NCBI RefSeq assembly: GCF_008017835.1
Contig: NZ_VRLT01000059.1
Span: forward strand, 248,001 to 312,000
DNA length: 64,000 nucleotides
Direction of reading: 5' to 3'
Origin: Mesonia sp. HuA40
GTDB lineage: Bacteria; Bacteroidota; Bacteroidia; Flavobacteriales; Flavobacteriaceae
Every line of letters begins with the position of its first letter. Positions within the stretch are counted from its first letter, which is position 1. Of this stretch, positions 63,601 through 64,000 are shown piece by piece. The translations under genes and the position numbers were made by a program. The notes beneath the pieces are model-generated. The model had not been told where the DNA came from. It searched no databases and saw only the letters and a list, made by a program, of their open reading frames with translations.

Positions 63601-64000
63601 TGAGCGTCCTGAATACTTACTCCGCCAGTTGTGCGTATCAACGCAGCTAAAGAACCTAGAATGGGTAATGGTATGGTTTTTTGTGAAGGATAAAGATGCC
63701 TTTCAATTGGATAAGTACCGCCATGTACACCGTTAGTATAAAGCGGGTGGTGTGTAGCCACAACAACATTCTTATTTTGATTTTTCTTTAATTCTGATTC
63801 AAATTCTTGCAAGAAAGCCTCTCTTGTTTTAATTTCTGGGCAATTATCATTAATAGTAGGGCTTTTATCCCAGTTTTCTAAATACCATTGCGTATCTAAA
63901 ATAATTAAGGCCACATCATCTGAAATATCCCGCACCTCAAAACCACATCCTGTTTTGGGTGCCCAAGTATCTTTTTTATTGGGCATATGTTTGGCAATAA
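60693..64000 (-). CDS. metallophosphoesterase - kinase-like - Omp85 barrel fusion (N-terminus beyond window)
   Basis: The frame is open to the right edge, so the true start is outside; a methionine at 63986 is internal. About 1,100 residues are visible. First comes the C-terminal half of a calcineurin-like phosphoesterase: VVATHHPLYTNG and VSGHEHNLQYN supply metal histidines. A middle region (about 63100-62100) carries GGGHQTKSLRLEDKQGRD, LLGDWDRHQDQWRW and FYPIPRDRDQVF, which resemble the lysine, catalytic loop and metal loop of CotH/HipA-like atypical kinases. The last 350 residues are an Omp85/surface-antigen barrel (YYFATKGFDLEGRGEW, then GLRGYRNERFTGE) ending in FGVSF. It is an outer-membrane protein; its substrate is unknown. 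Confidence 0.88.
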   Translation of the reverse strand, partial: IAKHMPNKKDTWAPKTGCGFEVRDISDDVALIILDTQWYLENWDKSPTINDNCPEIKTREAFLQEFESELKKNQNKNVVVATHHPLYTNGVHGGTYPIERHLYPSQKTIPLPILGSLAALIRTTGGVSIQDAQNERYKSMVDRLSTIAHEYENVIFVSGHEHNLQYNIFEGVHQIVSGSGSKLSYANLRNTGLFAYPGQGIAVYDIFKDGSTFVRFYNLKEGKLNEIYRKEVFPPRKSPDRFIKDFTKYKQKFIKASIYKNADQEKEKNKLFTSIWGNHYRDLYYQEIQVPVAFLDTLYGGLKVVRAGGGHQTKSLRLEDKQGRDYNLRALKKNALQFLQTVAFKDKKIKDDFKNTLAQEAIEDFYTAAHPYGFLVVPTLAKAIGVAHTNPKLFYIPKQATLGNYNDEYGDEIYMLVERPEDDWVGSGKFNNPNKDIQSSSGLFEHLRRDEEYKLDESAYIRARLFDMLLGDWDRHQDQWRWGENKMPNGDKVFYPIPRDRDQVFSNYDGAFFATVRGIAGFANQFGTYEPMIKDLAWFNSAAAGLDRTLIQNQGKGAWIQQSKFIQQNLKDEDIEIAFKRLPKEIYQHESTKYILETLKKRRDNIAEIAINYYAFIAKLAIVTATDKDDFIDITRLKNGDTRIAVYRNIKGKRKYLVSDKVYRKSETNEIWVYGLDDDDEFLIDGKGRNPIHLKIIGGQNNDIYKVYNKYNLKIYDHKSLPNTFDEAINAKIRLTDSYEINNFDKDKRIYNASTILPALGYNPDDGAIIGLQGTYTINKFKRNPYSSQYKLKAGYYFATKGFDLEGRGEWANIFGNYNLWAKGRITSHNFAVNYFGLGNNTQNQEYTQDKSFDFNRVKLSRREVEVGAINRTPFGSIFEGSLGFETVELDDSPNRYISEIASLSDPNLFERKYFAKFDASYTYESYDNYLNPSRGMKFKLNLGATLNTKNTERYFGRIEPSILFYNAISTNRKLVLKTHLNSKVLLGDDFEFYQGAQLGGDNGLRGYRNERFTGESFLVTGADLRYSFNQFTTRFLPFQIGVFGGADLGRVWLDGEESSKWHPDYGGGVFITSANAVNGTLNLFHGDEGWRFSFGFGVSF

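Noticed and set aside
1-64000. Mobile elements, prophage, CRISPR arrays, tRNA genes, defence islands
   Set aside because: I saw no transposase or integrase besides XerD, no regularly spaced repeats, no tRNA-like cloverleaf in the gaps and no known defence-gene motifs.

Overview
The window looks like ordinary chromosome from a member of the Flavobacteriaceae (Bacteroidota); the genus cannot be fixed from the sequence. The evidence is the low GC content, the near absence of Shine-Dalgarno sequences, many upstream regions carrying the Bacteroidota -7 element TAnnTTTG, lineage-typical families (DUF349, DUF368 pairs, DUF3810, DUF3822, DUF6048/DUF6452, OstA-like, SusD-free lipoproteins, PorT-type barrels), and a DnaX and a Fur that both lack their usual cysteine modules. 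I found no insertion sequence, prophage, CRISPR array or tRNA gene. The window is almost wholly core genome.

Layout. 1-8.9 kb: start of an M1 peptidase (leaving the window), recG, pheT, lysA, a DUF2007 protein, an M48 lipoprotein peptidase, and an msrB/collagen-like lipoprotein pair. 9-14.5 kb: lpdA, a small lipoprotein, a minus-strand group (barrel protein, aroQ, Dph6-like ATP pyrophosphatase) and two convergent beta-barrel genes. 14.5-23 kb: xerD, a decayed aldo/keto reductase, pepD, a DUF3810 protein and two secreted amidohydrolase-fold genes. 23-38.7 kb: trmH-family methyltransferase, Ste24-like M48 protease, RelA/SpoT homologue, fur, purA, an OstA-like protein, a class III aminotransferase, a TPR protein, two tandem DUF368 transporters (PopT family), aroE and a long DUF349 protein. 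38.7-47 kb: rocD, rlmD, DUF6452/DUF6048, kdsB, a RecD-like helicase, a three-gene set ending in rsmD, and the RNase P RNA gene on the minus strand. 47-50.5 kb: dnaX, miaE-like hydroxylase, a methyltransferase and a 54-residue membrane protein. 50.5-57.4 kb: a minus-strand run of eight tightly packed genes, pyrR-pyrB-(STAS-like)-rnz-pdxH-sixA-ppk1-ppx. 57.6-64 kb: dnaN, a small protein, Dps, an MscS channel and the C-terminal 1,100 residues of a large outer-membrane protein leaving the window.

The most interesting items are these. (1) The last protein joins a calcineurin-like phosphoesterase, a middle region with motifs resembling CotH/atypical kinases, and an Omp85 barrel. (2) dnaX is split by an A10 run with the tau C-terminus in the -1 frame, which is either a gamma/tau slippage switch or a homopolymer error. 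(3) Several housekeeping genes (recG, relA/spoT, rlmD, the TPR gene, xerD, dnaX) have the -7 promoter element only about four bases before ATG, suggesting leaderless transcripts. (4) An aldo/keto reductase pseudogene lies between xerD and pepD. Most gene pairs that converge share a single bidirectional hairpin terminator.
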